A stretch of DNA of 64,000 bases from Acytostelium subglobosum LB1 (lineage: Eukaryota > Evosea > Eumycetozoa > Acytosteliales > Acytosteliaceae), in NCBI RefSeq assembly GCF_000787575.1, contig NW_012236529.1:744001-808000 (forward strand). Direction: 5' to 3'. Each line of letters begins with the position of its first letter. Within the stretch, counting starts at the first letter, position 1. Made by a program: the position numbers and the translations under genes. Positions 1-14,530 of the stretch are shown here, piece after piece. The notes beneath the pieces were generated by a model. That model saw nothing but the letters and a program-made list of their open reading frames with translations, did no database searches and had not been told where the DNA came from.

Positions 1-156
1 GGGGAACCTGACCTTGGCTTCTTGTGAGATGGACCTAAGGTCAGCTTGTAATACAGAGAGTAGGCCAAGTCCAGTAGCCTTTGGTGTCGATGATTTAGGT
101 GTTGTAGTAGTAGGCGTTGATGTTTGTTGTTGGGCGGGGAATGAAGATGTTTTCAT
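1..156 (-). CDS. MON2-like Golgi/endosome traffic protein, N-terminal fragment cut by window edge
   Basis: The minus strand is open from an ATG at 154-156 to base 1, giving 52 codons that continue outside the window. After a Thr/Ser/Gln-rich head of about 27 residues it reads GLLSVLQADLRSISQEAKVR followed by FP. That resembles the start of MON2/Ysl2 proteins, which open with an LL-x-x-hQ-x-DLR-x-hS-x-E-x-K helix before a long run of HEAT-like repeats. MON2 is a large peripheral membrane scaffold related to Sec7 Arf-GEFs and acts in endosome-to-Golgi transport. The identification rests on about 22 residues, so it is tentative; the rest of the gene lies to the left of the window. Confidence 0.5.
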   Translation of the reverse strand, partial: MKTSSFPAQQQTSTPTTTTPKSSTPKATGLGLLSVLQADLRSISQEAKVRFP

Positions 157-1079
157 TTGGTTTCGTTCGTCGTGGACGACAACACTGGTTCCGTCCTGTT
201 AGGTTATATGTTCTTGTCTCTCGTACGATCGAACAATAATGTATTGTTGTATTGTTGTTGTTGTTGTCAGTTTGTAGGTCTGGGTTGAATTGTCATGCAT
301 GTAGTCCAGGCCAAATGAGGGATAATAGTAAAACAAGTTCCAAATTCTCTCTCTTTTTCTGTATCTCTATATTTATATCTATGTATCTATCACTCTCTAA
401 ACTAGCCTGACCTTACTTACTTACTAACTTCTTACACTCTCACTCTCACTCTCTGGCTCTCTTACAGTTTGTCTGCCTGTTCCAACAATGCGCTTTGTCA
501 GGTAGCAACACAACAACAAAGCATGGAAACACACCCCACCTCATACAATCATTCAATCAATCCCTTTTGAAGGCAGGCACATGCCCACTCTCTTTCCTCT
601 CTCTCACTCACTCACTTACTTACTTACCCCTCTTCATCAACAACATCCTTCCCAAGCACTCACTCAAACAATCACACACATCATTCATTCAATCATTGTA
701 TTAATACTATGATTGATGTAGAGAGAGGAAGAAAGAGGTGGGTGATAGTCAGGAAAGTAATGTCATACCATGATATTATCATATAATGGACAACCAGGGA
801 TAGTTGTTATTAGACAACTTGTCACCATGTTACACATGTCTTTCAATGTCGATGTCGAACTGATGGACAACATAGCAGATGTGATTATCGTGAAGTTCAC
901 TCTTTGCTGAGTCATCACCAAACCTGGTATTTAATTTTTTATTGAATTGAGCACCCCAAACAACTGAAGGTCATCAAAGTAATCCATCAATCATTATTAT
1001 TCATTCAATAATTATAATTACTATACTTATATATATATATACATAATAAATAATAAAATATATAAAAGGTAGAAGAAAA
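157..1079. other. Intergenic region between divergent MON2-like and calnexin genes
   Basis: No convincing gene. It holds CT-rich and CACT-rich simple sequence (about 340-480 and 590-690) and becomes very AT-rich over the last 130 bases before the calnexin start. It should carry the promoters of both flanking genes, but I could not fix a start site. Confidence 0.6.
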
Positions 1080-2648
1080 ATGATGACATATCAAAGAAAT
1101 CTATGCCTTTTGGCATTGTTGTCAGTGATCTGCTCGGTAGCAATCTCATTCACACCATCACAGAATACAGTATTCTTTGATGACCTTCAGTCAACTACAT
1201 CCAAATGGGTGAAGAGCAGCAATTCACAGGCTGATTTCGAAATCAAATCGGCTGACGAGCCAGTGGACGCATCGGACAAGGGTCTGGTGCTGCCCCAGTT
1301 GGCCAAGCGCTACGCCATCAGCAGCAAGCTGGCCAAGCCCGTCGATAACACTGGTCGCGAGCTCATTGTTCAGTATGAGGTCAAGTTGCAGAACGGTTTG
1401 GACTGCGGTGGCGCCTACCTCAAGCTCTACCAGGCCTCTGAGAACTTTGACGTCAACACCGTCTCCACCGACACTGTCTACTCGATCATGTTTGGTCCAG
1501 ACAAGTGCGGTCACGACAACCGTGTGCACTTCATCGTCAAGCACAGAAACCCAATCACCAAGGAGTTCGAGGAGAAGCTGATCACCGCCAAGCCACCCAT
1601 CCGCACTGACAAGCTGTCCCATCTCTACACTCTGCACATCTTCCCCAACAACACCTTCAAGCTGTTGGTCGACAGAGTCGTCGTGTTGGAGGGCGACTTC
1701 CACAAGGACTTCACCCCAGCCTTCAACCCACCCAAGGAGATCGACGATCCCTCCGACTCCAAGCCAGCCGACTGGGTCGACCAGGCTCAGATCCCAGACC
1801 CAGCCGCCTCCAAGCCAGAGGACTGGGACGAGTCTCAGCCCGCCAGAATCGTCGATGAGAGCGCTGTCAAGCCTGACGGATGGTTGGACGACGAGTCCGA
1901 GATGATCCCATCTGACGAGCCCAAGCCAGATGAGTGGAATGAGGAGGACGACGGAGATTGGGAGGCCCCAATGATCCCCAACCCCAAGTGCGAGGATGGA
2001 ATGTGCGGTAAGTGGGAGGCACCAATGATTGCCAACCCATTGTACAAGGGCAAGTGGTCCGCTCCAATGATTGATAACCCAGAATACAAGGGTCCATGGA
2101 AGGCTCGCCAGATCGCCAACCCAGGCTACTTCGAGGTCGAGAACCCATACATTGTCGAGAAGATTGGCGCTGTTGGTATCGAGGTCTGGACCATGTCTTC
2201 CGGCATTCTGTTTGACAACTTCATCATCACCTACGACGATGAGGAGGCCAAGCGTTTGGCCGACGAGACCTTCTTCCCAAAGAGCGAAGTCGAGAAGCAG
2301 CGTCAGGCAGCAAAGGAAGAGGAGGAGGCCAACGCCAACACCAAGAGCGTCGTCGAGAGAGCCCTTGAGTTTGCCGAGATGTTTGCCGCCTACGCACAGG
2401 AGAACCCACTCCCAGTCGTTGGAGCCCTCGCCGTAGGTCTCCTGCCAATCCTGGTCTGTCTGATCCGTCCATCGTCGACCCCACAAAAGGTCGTCATCCC
2501 AAAGGAGACCGCTGCCAAGCAGTCGGCCCAACAAGAGTCATCCGAGGACGACTCCTCAGACGCCGAGGAGTCTGATGAGGAGCCCGAGGAGAAGAAGCCA
2601 GCCGCTACTACCTCCACAACAACAAAGAGAGTCCAAAAGGTTCAATAA
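1080..2648 (+). CDS. cnxA: Calnexin, ER membrane lectin chaperone
   Basis: A single exon of 522 residues. A hydrophobic signal peptide (about residues 1-23) is followed by the lectin domain with the conserved Cys pair in LDCGGAY and PDKCGHDN (about 109 and 142). The P-domain has four motif-1 repeats (KPADW, KPEDW, KPDGW, KPDEW) and four motif-2 repeats (GDWEAPMI, GKWEAPMI, GKWSAPMI, GPWKARQI); the 4+4 arrangement and the CEDGMC pair point to calnexin rather than calreticulin (3+3). One membrane segment lies at about 441-463, followed by an acidic cytosolic tail ending KRVQKVQ. Calnexin binds monoglucosylated N-glycans and holds folding glycoproteins in the ER. Strong C-ending codon bias suggests high expression. 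Two ATG codons stand in a row at the start; the first is used here. Confidence 0.97.
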   Translation: MMTYQRNLCLLALLSVICSVAISFTPSQNTVFFDDLQSTTSKWVKSSNSQADFEIKSADEPVDASDKGLVLPQLAKRYAISSKLAKPVDNTGRELIVQYEVKLQNGLDCGGAYLKLYQASENFDVNTVSTDTVYSIMFGPDKCGHDNRVHFIVKHRNPITKEFEEKLITAKPPIRTDKLSHLYTLHIFPNNTFKLLVDRVVVLEGDFHKDFTPAFNPPKEIDDPSDSKPADWVDQAQIPDPAASKPEDWDESQPARIVDESAVKPDGWLDDESEMIPSDEPKPDEWNEEDDGDWEAPMIPNPKCEDGMCGKWEAPMIANPLYKGKWSAPMIDNPEYKGPWKARQIANPGYFEVENPYIVEKIGAVGIEVWTMSSGILFDNFIITYDDEEAKRLADETFFPKSEVEKQRQAAKEEEEANANTKSVVERALEFAEMFAAYAQENPLPVVGALAVGLLPILVCLIRPSSTPQKVVIPKETAAKQSAQQESSEDDSSDAEESDEEPEEKKPAATTSTTTKRVQKVQ

Positions 2649-2779
2649 ATTAGGTTATTATTAGTTAGCTACCTCTTATGTGTATATGTAGGTCCTCTTG
2701 AGGCGTCAAGTCTTAACAACAACTGTAATTAATGTGTGAATAGATGGATGGGGAAGATGGGGAGGGAAGGAGGGGAGGC

Positions 2780-5238
2780 TTATGGTTCTTCATTCTGTCT
2801 CAGCAGTGTCTCGCGGTCGTCATTGCTGCGATCGGTGCCAAATATCTTGGACATGCTGGGGAAGCCATACATTGACGTTCTCAATCGGTCTTGACTGGAG
2901 ATACCTCCAAGTGATGGGCTGGATGAGTTTCGTGATGGACTACCCATTGCATTGTACGTATCATAACGTGATGATCCAATGTTGTCTGGTCCGCCAGTGA
3001 TGATCGCTCCATTGCTACTGCCCAGACTCGGCGAATACTTATTACTTGTGCCACCATTACTCTTATTTAGCCATGAACTAGACAACGATACCTCGCTATG
3101 TCCCGATGTCTTGATCGCAACAGACTTCTTTCTCCTCTCTGTGGTCATAAAGTGAAGTGAAGCGTCAGTATGCATGTAATGATGATGACTGGATTGATTG
3201 ATTGGTCAAACATACCATGATGTAGTATCATCTTTCCTTCATCTATGAGGTCATGGGAGAAGTCAGAGTCGAATCTAAACATTGTGATGTTGAGCATGTT
3301 CATGATCCTAGTGTACAGGTTGAAGGCAGTGGCCAACACGACAACAAGAATTACGATGGGGAAGTAGATGTAAAAGTATTTGCCAAGGAATGGCGTAGAG
3401 TTCATCTCGCCCATGACCAATGTGAATGTCGTTTCAATGTTGTTAAATGTAATGAATGTGATGAAGTTGTAGCACAATGGTGCTGCCAATCGACAAAGAT
3501 AGCTAATCATTCATGTGATTGATGGTGAAAGGAGTTAGACAAGGTATACCATCACCAAACCATCCATCCCTTGGACAAAGATGATACATACGCAGCACTA
3601 AAGAGTATACTGTTGGAGTCGGAATGTTGACCAGGGATAAGGCGATAGTAGTTGAAGATACGGATCTTGAAGAGTGTGCTGTAGGTGACCAAAGCAGCGT
3701 ATCCAAGTGGGAAGAAGAGAATGATTTGGATGCCAATGTTGTCAATGTTGGTGTGCTTGGCAATGTTAGAGAGTACAGAGACATCGGTACTCCTGACTGC
3801 AACTGATATCTCTGACCAAATCAATAGCAACGACTGCAGGACAAAGAGTCCGGCCAATGCGATCATAGATGGAACCTGCAGGTATGTATACCAGATCCAT
3901 TCGAATCTGTCGCGCTGGTAAGCGAACCGTCCTGTACGTGGCTCCTTGAAGCTCCAATGAATGATCCAGTCGGGATTGGCCACGCTGTTCATGATGTCCT
4001 CCAACTCGATCGCTTCGTCAACGCATTGATTATACAACGAATCTGATCTGTTCTTGTCGAGGATGGCATTTTTCAGACGAGAGTTGAGTGATACCAGCGA
4101 GTCGTATGTGACATCTATCACGCCCTCGCCATGCGCAATGGCGGCGTACTCTGGTGGACATTGATTGACAATGGTCTGTACATATTCCTCGAAGGGGTCA
4201 TACTTCCTTGTGCGATCGGCCACCTTCTTAATGAGCTTCAACGTGCTGAACAACTCCTCTTGTGCCTTCTTCTTTTGTTGCATCAGATTACACACTTGGA
4301 ACTGAAGATGCTTAAGAGTAATCTGTCTATTTGCTGTGTTCCAAATGTATCTTGGTGTCTCTACAAGGCTGATTGATTGATTGAGTGTGTATGTGTTGTT
4401 TCAAGGTCAGCTGAGAGTGATCATGTGACGCGTCCACTGGCAATAAACATGACATACCCATAACCCATAAGTATGATTACCAAGATGATACCCCAGGTGT
4501 TGGCGGCGGCCATTACATAACCGACCATTGATGACCAGTCAAGATGTTTGACGGCCAACAACCAGATCACAATGACAATACCAATGCCAAGGAATATAGA
4601 GTACAATAATAGGTTCTCCTTGATTGATCGCTTGATCCTTCCAGTGAGTTTAAAGTCACCTGCCAAAACAAGTGATCCAAGGAATGGGTATATCAACCTG
4701 TCATATTTTTGAGTCAGTGAGTGAGTGATGGAAGTGAGGGAAATGATTGCCTCATCATTTCCTTTCTTACCATGTGAGTAACAATGATCCAAAGTAGAAT
4801 ATCTGATAGAATACAGCTAGTACATTACTAGACACATATGAAAGTGGTTTATGATTGCAGTCTTCATCATTCTCTTGACATGATCTGTACTTTGTCTATA
4901 AGTTGGTTAAAGATAGATGGATGTGTCAAACATTGATCATTGATGGTGATGATGATTGAGTGTGCTGTATAATAACATGTGACTACATACTGCAAGGATA
5001 TCAATAGGGACCAATACAACTATACCAAAGCACATGTACCATCCTATCCATGCCATAACATATACATATCTATAATATCACGTGATCAATACATCTGTAT
5101 CAGTATGTACATTCATCCAGTTTGATTGATTAGGTCGTTGACTTACAATGGCGTCTTTCTGAATGATATATATCTATGAAGTACAAGTGTTGTGAACACT
5201 GCCACAGCGAGCAAGATGATCACAAATATCGCTATCAT
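2780..5238 (-). CDS. LMBR1-family multi-pass membrane protein (LMBRD2-like)
   Basis: Seven exons, in coding order 5238-5147, 5069-4991, 4895-4771, 4697-4458, 4368-3592, 3502-3216 and 3138-2780, give 652 residues in one frame; donors are GTAAGT/GTATGT except GTAAGA after exon 3. The protein begins with a membrane segment (MIAIFVIILLAVAVF), then WIGWYMCFGIVVLVPIDIL, as in LMBR1 proteins. It carries the family signature YG-L-V-E-T-P-R-Y-I-W across the exon 4/5 junction, a central cytosolic coiled region and further membrane helices. The tail of about 110 residues is Ser/Asn-rich and probably cytosolic. LMBR1 proteins are about nine-pass membrane proteins; LMBRD2 is linked to receptor signalling and LMBRD1 to lysosomal cobalamin export. 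Length and sequence favour LMBRD2. Confidence 0.85.
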
Positions 5239-5670
5239 CTCTCAACACTATGTCTCTCTCTCTCTCTTGATATATATATCTATACAACTATTACTACAAC
5301 AACTACAACAATAACAAAAACAAAGTGATAAGGTGTAGGTATCGACCACACACAATCAAATCATAAAACTCCACAGCCGTTTCTTTTCACGCGCCACTTC
5401 CCAAGAAGCCGAGCTAGACAGCACATCAAACTGACTGTTGGCGTGATGACATTGTTTGATATATCACATGTGCCCATTTGTATGACCTTGTTTAATCCCT
5501 CATTTGCAAGTCTAGACTAGTTCCAATGTGTTGGCTTTACATCCATCATGATGGATGACACGATATGATATAACCAAGAGAGTTAAAGTTGTTACATGAA
5601 GTATAAACTTATCGATGTCTATTCTACTAATTCTAGTATGTATTACTACTATTACTATAACAAGTTATGT
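5239..5670. other. Intergenic region upstream of the LMBR1-family gene
   Basis: AT-rich with CT repeats just upstream of the LMBR1-family ATG (5251-5270). No gene or clear element seen. Confidence 0.6.
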
Positions 5671-6152
5671 TCATTTGCTTCTTGCTTGTTCGATAAAGTT
5701 GTTCAGTCCAGTTGGGTTGGGAGCACCAATAATCCTGTGCACCTCCATGCCATCCTTGAAGGCGATGAGTGTTGGGATGGAGCTGACCTGAAACTCCTCG
5801 GCGATCGAACCAACCTCATCAATATCAACCTTTGCAAGCTTAATATCTGGTATCTTGTTATCCTTGAATGTGCTCTCTAGCAGTGGGTTCAACACTCTGC
5901 ATGGTCCGCACCATCTATAGATATGATAGAAAGGTTAGGATCATTCGTCATCAACAGCACTTGAATGAATGGATGAACCTACGGAGCATGGAAATCAACA
6001 ATAACCATCTTGTTCTCGGCGAGGACCTGCTTGAATTGGATGGACTGCTGAATTTCGGTGTAGAAGTATCGCAGTGAGCCCATCGATGATTTCATCGAGT
6101 TGTTGATTGATGCTCTGTACAATTGATTGAGTCCTCTGTTAAGTAATGACAT
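5671..6152 (-). CDS. Thioredoxin, probably mitochondrial
   Basis: Two exons (6152-5983 and 5914-5671) encode 137 residues. The intron (GTAGGT donor) falls inside the active-site region: exon 1 ends VDFHAP and exon 2 starts WCGPCRVLNP, rebuilding the canonical WCGPC redox motif at about residues 57-61. The cis-proline (SSIPTLIAF) and the C-terminal helix are present. About 30 residues before the fold are basic and Ser/Asn-rich without acids (MSLLNRGLNQLYRASINNSM), which looks like a mitochondrial presequence. It should reduce protein disulfides using thioredoxin reductase. Length fits presequence plus one thioredoxin domain. Confidence 0.92.
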
Positions 6153-6367
6153 CTTGTCTATCTATCTGTGTTTATAATAAGTGTGTATGTATAAGTTATA
6201 AGTTCAAGCGAATGTAAGAATGACATCTTGTATAGTCGTGATTGTGTGTGAGGGTGGTCATGAAGTGGCATCAAAAAGTTGGTCATTTATTCTCCAGCCA
6301 ACTTCGAGAAGTTATATAAGTTGGAAAGATAAATAGATAGATAGATAGATACAATATGTGTATTTAA

Positions 6368-7201
6368 TTAAATCAAAGGGACCGTCTCCTCGACAATCTT
6401 CTTCTCTTTGTACAAATAGGAACGGTCAATGTTGTTGGTTGGGTCGCTGTAAGGGGTCTCTCCATCCATTTCATCCTCGTCATCCTCTGCATCGTCGAGA
6501 AGACCTTTCGATTCACTGTTGTCGTTGTCACTGTTGTTGCTGCTGCTGACGACGCACACCTCCAGGGGATCACGATCCCAGTTCTCTCTGAGGTTAAGGC
6601 TGTTCACAGTGTAGTACTGTAGGGTGAACGAGAGCATGGTGAGAGAGGCCAGGAGCAGTGACAGGAGGAACGATGACGAGCCGCACTTGATCCTGGTGGC
6701 CCATTGATGGTCGAGGAGCATCGACATGATGCTGGGGAAGCCAACGTCCATGAACTTGTCAATTCCGCTCACAATGAACCAACTGCCGTAGAAGGACGAC
6801 GTGGACATGACGCAAATGAATGGTGACAGGCCAAACACAACCGGGAAGAAGATGAACAGACAGGCAATGATGAATTGCATCACGTTGGTCTGTGGCATGA
6901 CGCCCAGGAAGGCATTTGACATCCAGGCAGCTGTGATCAGACCGATTATAGCACAGGGTACACTCTTGTATCGCATACAGATGAATGAGAGCACGACGGA
7001 GAACATGAATGAGGTGATCACGTGTACCGCCACTGGAAAGGGATATTCGAGCGAGGTCCAATAGACCAGGAGTGCTCCCAATATCGATCCAAAGAAGCTC
7101 ATTATTATGTCGACGCATTTGAAGCCCAGGGTGCCAATAATTGTGCCTCCTGCAATGCTTCCAATGCCAACCAAGTTATTTATTGTTATTGGTAATAACA
7201 T
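6368..7201 (-). CDS. Multi-pass membrane protein of unknown function
   Basis: One exon of 277 residues. About seven hydrophobic segments fill residues 8-195 (roughly 10-29, 32-51, 54-75, 80-100, 106-122, 125-144 and 172-194). A hydrophilic acidic tail of about 75 residues follows, rich in Asp/Asn/Ser, with several GLLDDAEDDEDE-like stretches that may be cytosolic. Glycine-rich helices at the start (GIGSIAGGTIIGTLG) recall DUF4203/TMEM198-type proteins, but I cannot confirm that family. The ATG at 7199-7201 sits in an AT-rich leader; a small upstream exon cannot be excluded. Confidence 0.7.
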   Translation of the reverse strand: MLLPITINNLVGIGSIAGGTIIGTLGFKCVDIIMSFFGSILGALLVYWTSLEYPFPVAVHVITSFMFSVVLSFICMRYKSVPCAIIGLITAAWMSNAFLGVMPQTNVMQFIIACLFIFFPVVFGLSPFICVMSTSSFYGSWFIVSGIDKFMDVGFPSIMSMLLDHQWATRIKCGSSSFLLSLLLASLTMLSFTLQYYTVNSLNLRENWDRDPLEVCVVSSSNNSDNDNSESKGLLDDAEDDEDEMDGETPYSDPTNNIDRSYLYKEKKIVEETVPLI

Positions 7202-8053
7202 TATTAAGGTTATATAAATAATTATTTATAGATATATATATTAGGGTAGGGTATGTTATGTATATCAGGAACTTGTGATGATGAAGTGTATGGGAGATGG
7301 AAAGGAACACAGCTTGGAAGGAGGGATGTCTGATGATCAAGTTGAAGGAGGTTTGATTGATTGATTGATGGATGATGTGCACATGACCTGAGAGCGGATG
7401 TGGAAGATGTATATACCCATGGGACTTTTTACACTTGTTATAGAGTGATGGCCATCAATCTCTCTCTCTCTCTCGTTCCACCAAACACTATCATACCAAC
7501 ATACATACATACATTCATATTTACAGATAACATACATATTATATGTGATATACACTCACCCTACCCTACCCTTCCTCCAAGTGCCGGCATCTTCACCCAC
7601 CATCATCACTCATCAACATCAACCCACTCACACAAGCACACCCACCTTAACATTCAATCACACTCTTCAATCATTTATTCACTTCACAGCCACTGGCAAT
7701 ACATTTTCATTTGAGAGAGCTCTGCAGTAGCCTGTCATGGCAACAACACAACAGGTTAATACAATACACTCACTTCTTGTATCTCTATCTATGGAGTGAG
7801 TACACATTTATCATACACACTTATTAATTACTACTCCAATTGAATAGTTGACATTGTTATTGATCTGTAGTTTGTGAGGCCCGTATCCTTGGGCTTAGTT
7901 GTCAAAGCGATCACAGTCTTTGGTTTGCTTTCCTGTGCGCTGCTCCATTCAATGACACGAGCTCCAGGCCACCCATCAACATTGCCATCATATTATTAAT
8001 AAACAAATCCAGAGTGTGATTGAATTAATGGATCGGGCAATTTATGTAAATGT
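7202..8053. other. Intergenic region with a short coding-looking relic
   Basis: Open frames on the plus strand (7400-7730) are made of Ser/Thr/His repeats from CA-rich simple sequence and look noncoding. On the minus strand, 7994-7831 is open for about 54 codons, less repetitive, and contains YDGNVDGWPGARVIEWSSAQ before ending at a TAG. It has no ATG near its beginning and no good splice acceptor, so it may be the remnant of a 3-prime exon. Confidence 0.4.
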
Positions 8054-10549
<2,496 letters not shown>

Positions 10550-10766
10550 TTAATATATGTATATATTTATTTATTTATATTTACAAGTAATAAAAGAATG
10601 AATGAATGATGAAGTTAACAAAGTTTAATTTGCATCATCACATTGATGATGCAGGTTCTATTCTTTTTGTTTTCCACCTCCTATCTCAACTTGATGCAAA
10701 ACTCATCAATCGTGTGTGATCATGGAGTTGCGACACACAAGAGCGAGAACTTGGTGTGACGTGTTC

Positions 10767-13671
10767 TCAATGACTCACCGCCGCAGCAGCAGCAGTTGGA
10801 TTAGGATTAGGATGTTCGACGGTCTGTTGTTGTGCCTGTTGTTGTGTCTGTTGTTGTGTCTGTGACTGTTGTTGTAGCTGTGACTGTTGCGTCTGTGGCT
10901 GTTGCTGCCTAACTTGGAACAACTTGATGTTTGTGTTGCAGAATAATGGAGGTGATTGATTCTCCAAGTAGATTATACACCACATGTATGCTATGAACCA
11001 CGACTTGGTAATAGGATTGGCATGATACTTCCTTGTCATTATTGGTCCTGCAGCAGGGAATAGACCAACTGTAGTTGATATCCTAAGATACTCCATTATC
11101 TTTTGTTCATCAGATCCACTGGTTTGATTGATTGATTGGTTTGTAAGTGAGTGAGTCATGGTCATCCATCACTAATGATGATTAATATACATACGATCCT
11201 GAACATAGTCTTTGGATTTGAGGTGAGAGATTGGTAATTATCTTTAGGATGTTGTCCAATGGTAGTTGCCTTTTGACACTTTGTAGCCATTCATCAGTGG
11301 GTATCCACTCATTTTGAACAGGAGATGATGGTGCCTCCACGTGCTTAGTATGCTCAATTGGAGCAGAGGAAGATGATTCTGATTCTTGTCTATGTACATG
11401 CTCTGTTGAGCTCTTCTTGGCCTCTTTGGACGGTTCGTTCTGGTGTGGAAGATTCGAATGAATGTGGTCTTCATGTTGTTGTTGCTGAGCATGAGTAGTG
11501 GATGATTGATTATGGAATGCTGCAGTGGCATCACCTGGCGCTGTCACTGTTGGATGGTCGTTGACCACGGCATTGGTTATCTTTAGGTATGCTAGCTTGG
11601 AGAATTGATTCTGGCACCGGAGTATTGCGTAGAGTAGTCTTGTGTTGCTCTCGTATTGATGTTGGAGCAGACTGTTGAACGTCTCTAGCAGCAGGTGCAC
11701 GTAGCGATGATTGTGATTGTTGGCAAACAATACTTTGGGTGACGACAGATACTCGAACAGCTTCATCAACTTGACACATGTCATCATTGAGAGGTTCTTC
11801 ATGTAGGGCGACAGGTTTGACAGCACCGTCAAGATGCATTCGAATATGCTCTCCAACTTCTCATTGTGCTCCATCAGCATGCGGTAAAGGACGATGATGA
11901 TAAAGTCGCTATATCCTGCGGGCTTTGGTATGTCGATCACAATGGTTCCATTGAATGTCTTGTTGAGCGATATGGCAAAGTCACGCTCTCCACTCAATAC
12001 CAACAAGATAAACGTTCCAATCTGAACCAGTCCATGTGTTGCATGTGCCTTCCTTCCTTCATCCATATACTGCAACAATGAGACCAAGAACTCTGGTGAT
12101 GATGAACTGTTTGTAACAAAGGAGAGGAAGTCCTGGAAATTGATTGAGTGATTGAGTGAGTGAGTGAACGGGCAAGTGGCTTGAGGTACACCTCCAATTG
12201 ATAGGTATACATACATGATTGAGTGAGATGAATCGCCAGAATGTGATGAGCAACTCTTGATGCATCTCAATCTTCTTGGTGGAGTTTGGCAGTTTGGTAT
12301 GTGAGGCCATTAGGTTGAGTCCAAGTATCCTCTCAAAGGAGTTGAAGAAGAATGTGTAGTCTCTGGAGCGTTTGGTATTCTTTACAAGTAGTGCAAAGCC
12401 ATTGGTAGTCGTATGCACCAATTGTTGTTGCTGCTGTTGTTGTGCTTGGTTGATATGATCATATGACAATAGGATGTTCAATATCTCAATGGCCGACTTG
12501 GCTACAGCCTCTTGATGATCAGAGAACAGCATATGATTGTAGGGAACTCCCCATCCTATTGGATCATAGTTGCAGAATGTGTTTAGCAGTGTATACAACA
12601 ACGTCTCGGTGTAGTAACTCTGTGTCGATGTGATCCATTCCAACCATTTGCATCGGTAGTTGTAAGAATTCTCTACGTTCATGTGATGGTTAGCATTCAT
12701 TGATGAGATGGATTGATTGAATGATTACCTTGTCCAATGTACAATTGCTCGGACAGACATGATAGGAGGCATTGGAGTACCGCCAATCTGTTGGCCCAAT
12801 ATGACTTTGTGGATCCAGTCTTTATGGTCTCAACTCCAAAACCTGCCTGCCAGGAAAAGAATGTTGGAAGTTGTTCTGGATATTGTTCACGAGGTGAAGC
12901 TGTTGCTGGAGCAATGAGCCAATCTACTGTGTAGCCTGGATGATATAACATGTCAAGTAGACACTCCATCAACCTCACTGCCAAAGGTTGTCGATCGACC
13001 TGTGGTATGAGATGTTGATCGTTTGGTACAGCTCTTGGTAGTTCGGGTTGAGGAGGTACCGAAGTTGGCAAAGATGAAGATGGTTCAGTTTCCACTTTGG
13101 TCTCTGTTTGCAAAGGCTGTTGCGGTTGTTCTTCACTTCCTGTTTGATCCATTTGTTGCTGTTGCTGCTCCTGAGGTTCTTGTTGTACTTGTGGTTGCTG
13201 CTGCTGCACAGGTTGTGGTTGCATAGGTTGGTTTGGTGAAGGCACAATGATGTTGTGCCAGAATATCTTGTCTGCAATTGTACTGTCTTGTTCATAGTCA
13301 AAGACAAATGGTATGATCCTGGCAAGTAGACCAAGACAATAGTTTGCATGTTGGAAATCAAACACCTTTCCTCTCTGTTGACCTGTAACAACTTGTAGAT
13401 AGTCTACCAACTATTAGATTATCGTACCATTTTGGTTAGTTTGTCACTCATTCATTCCTTTATTCATTCAAACTATCCATACCTTATTAATAAGTATTGA
13501 TAAGTTATCAGGTTGATTCTGTCTCATTGCCTTGATCACTGGAATGATCAAATGTTCATCGAGTGGATTCGTTAACAATATATGCCATAGTTCAGAGTCC
13601 TGTGGAACAGAGCTTGTCTGTATTGAATCCAAAGTCTTTGCGAATGTCTCCTTTGATGTACCTTGTCCCAT
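10767..13671 (-). CDS. HID1 homologue (Hid1/dymeclin superfamily), trans-Golgi protein
   Basis: Five exons (13671-13483, 13410-12729, 12672-12215, 12132-11195 and 11118-10767) make 872 residues in one frame. The start MGQGTSKETF carries an N-myristoylation signal, as in metazoan HID1. Family blocks include FCNYDPIGWGVPYNHMLFSD, LPNSTKKIEMHQELL, the LLVLSGERDFAISLNK stretch and RKYHANPITKSWFIAYMW near the C-terminus; these match HID1 better than dymeclin. HID1 binds trans-Golgi membranes and is needed for dense-core granule and other Golgi-derived carriers. Gln/Pro-rich linkers (residues about 110-165 and the last 60) and a Ser/His-rich insert before the C-terminal block are lineage-specific expansions; at 872 residues it is longer than the human protein (788). 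Confidence 0.9.
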
Positions 13672-14530
13672 AGTTATTGTTATTGTTATATTTATATAAT
13701 ATATAATCTGATGATGATGCGATGTTGATTGACTGACTCTTGACTCAATCATACTACACATTAATACCATTATGTTGTTGTTGGAGACCTCATTGAGTGC
13801 AACATCATTATACCATTCTAGGATAGTAAAGTGGTATGTGTGTGAAGGAGTGAATAGCAGCACCTACTCAATGAGTAGACCCGCCAATGATTTATGTGTG
13901 TGTGTATCTGATTGGGATAGTGTATGTGTGCTACAAAGCATAAATGGAAGGTGGGGTCACATGGATAGCATCAATCATTCACAGATAATACTAGAGCACC
14001 CAGGACTCAATGTTCATAAAGTCAACACGACCCGCGAGTTCATCCTTTTGATCATGAACATTAAATGTTATAACATTTACTTTACAGATACTCCAATTAA
14101 CATAACCATCAATTACAACTTATCATATCTTAATGGACATTACATTCAGATAGATGGTTGAATAATAATTATCTATGTTCACATAAAACAATACACTCTG
14201 AAATGACGATCGTCAGTCGACTGAGATGTCTTAATCGAGGTGGGGTTCCACACTTCACCCTTCATTGTCCATTCAGTCTGGACACACTTCACACTCGGTG
14301 TCGTTCAGGACAACACACTCACTCATTCATTCATTGCTTGATGGATTGAAAGATGGAATAGTGAATGAGTTGGAACAAACACAGATACACGGACACACAC
14401 ACACGCTATCAGAGATATTCATTGCGTTTGGTCTCTCTAAGTATGGTCCATACTTCAATAATGGATGTCATTATCAAATTGACAACAAACAAACAGACAG
14501 ACTGACTGACAAAGAGTTCATCGATGACAA
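13672..14530. other. Divergent intergenic region (HID1 / secreted protein)
   Basis: A plus-strand frame of 129 codons at 13772-14161 overlaps this stretch but has no recognisable domain and an odd composition; I do not call it. The rest is AT-rich with CATT and CACA simple sequence. Both flanking genes should be transcribed away from it. Confidence 0.5.

Noticed and set aside
1224-2534. 436-codon open frame antisense to calnexin
   Set aside because: Shadow of the strong codon bias of calnexin; no domain or start context.
7400-7730. 104- and 61-codon plus-strand frames
   Set aside because: Composed of CA/CT simple sequence giving His/Ser/Thr runs; no start or domain support.
13772-14161. 129-codon plus-strand frame
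   Set aside because: No domain, signal or sensible composition; lies in the divergent spacer upstream of the secreted protein.
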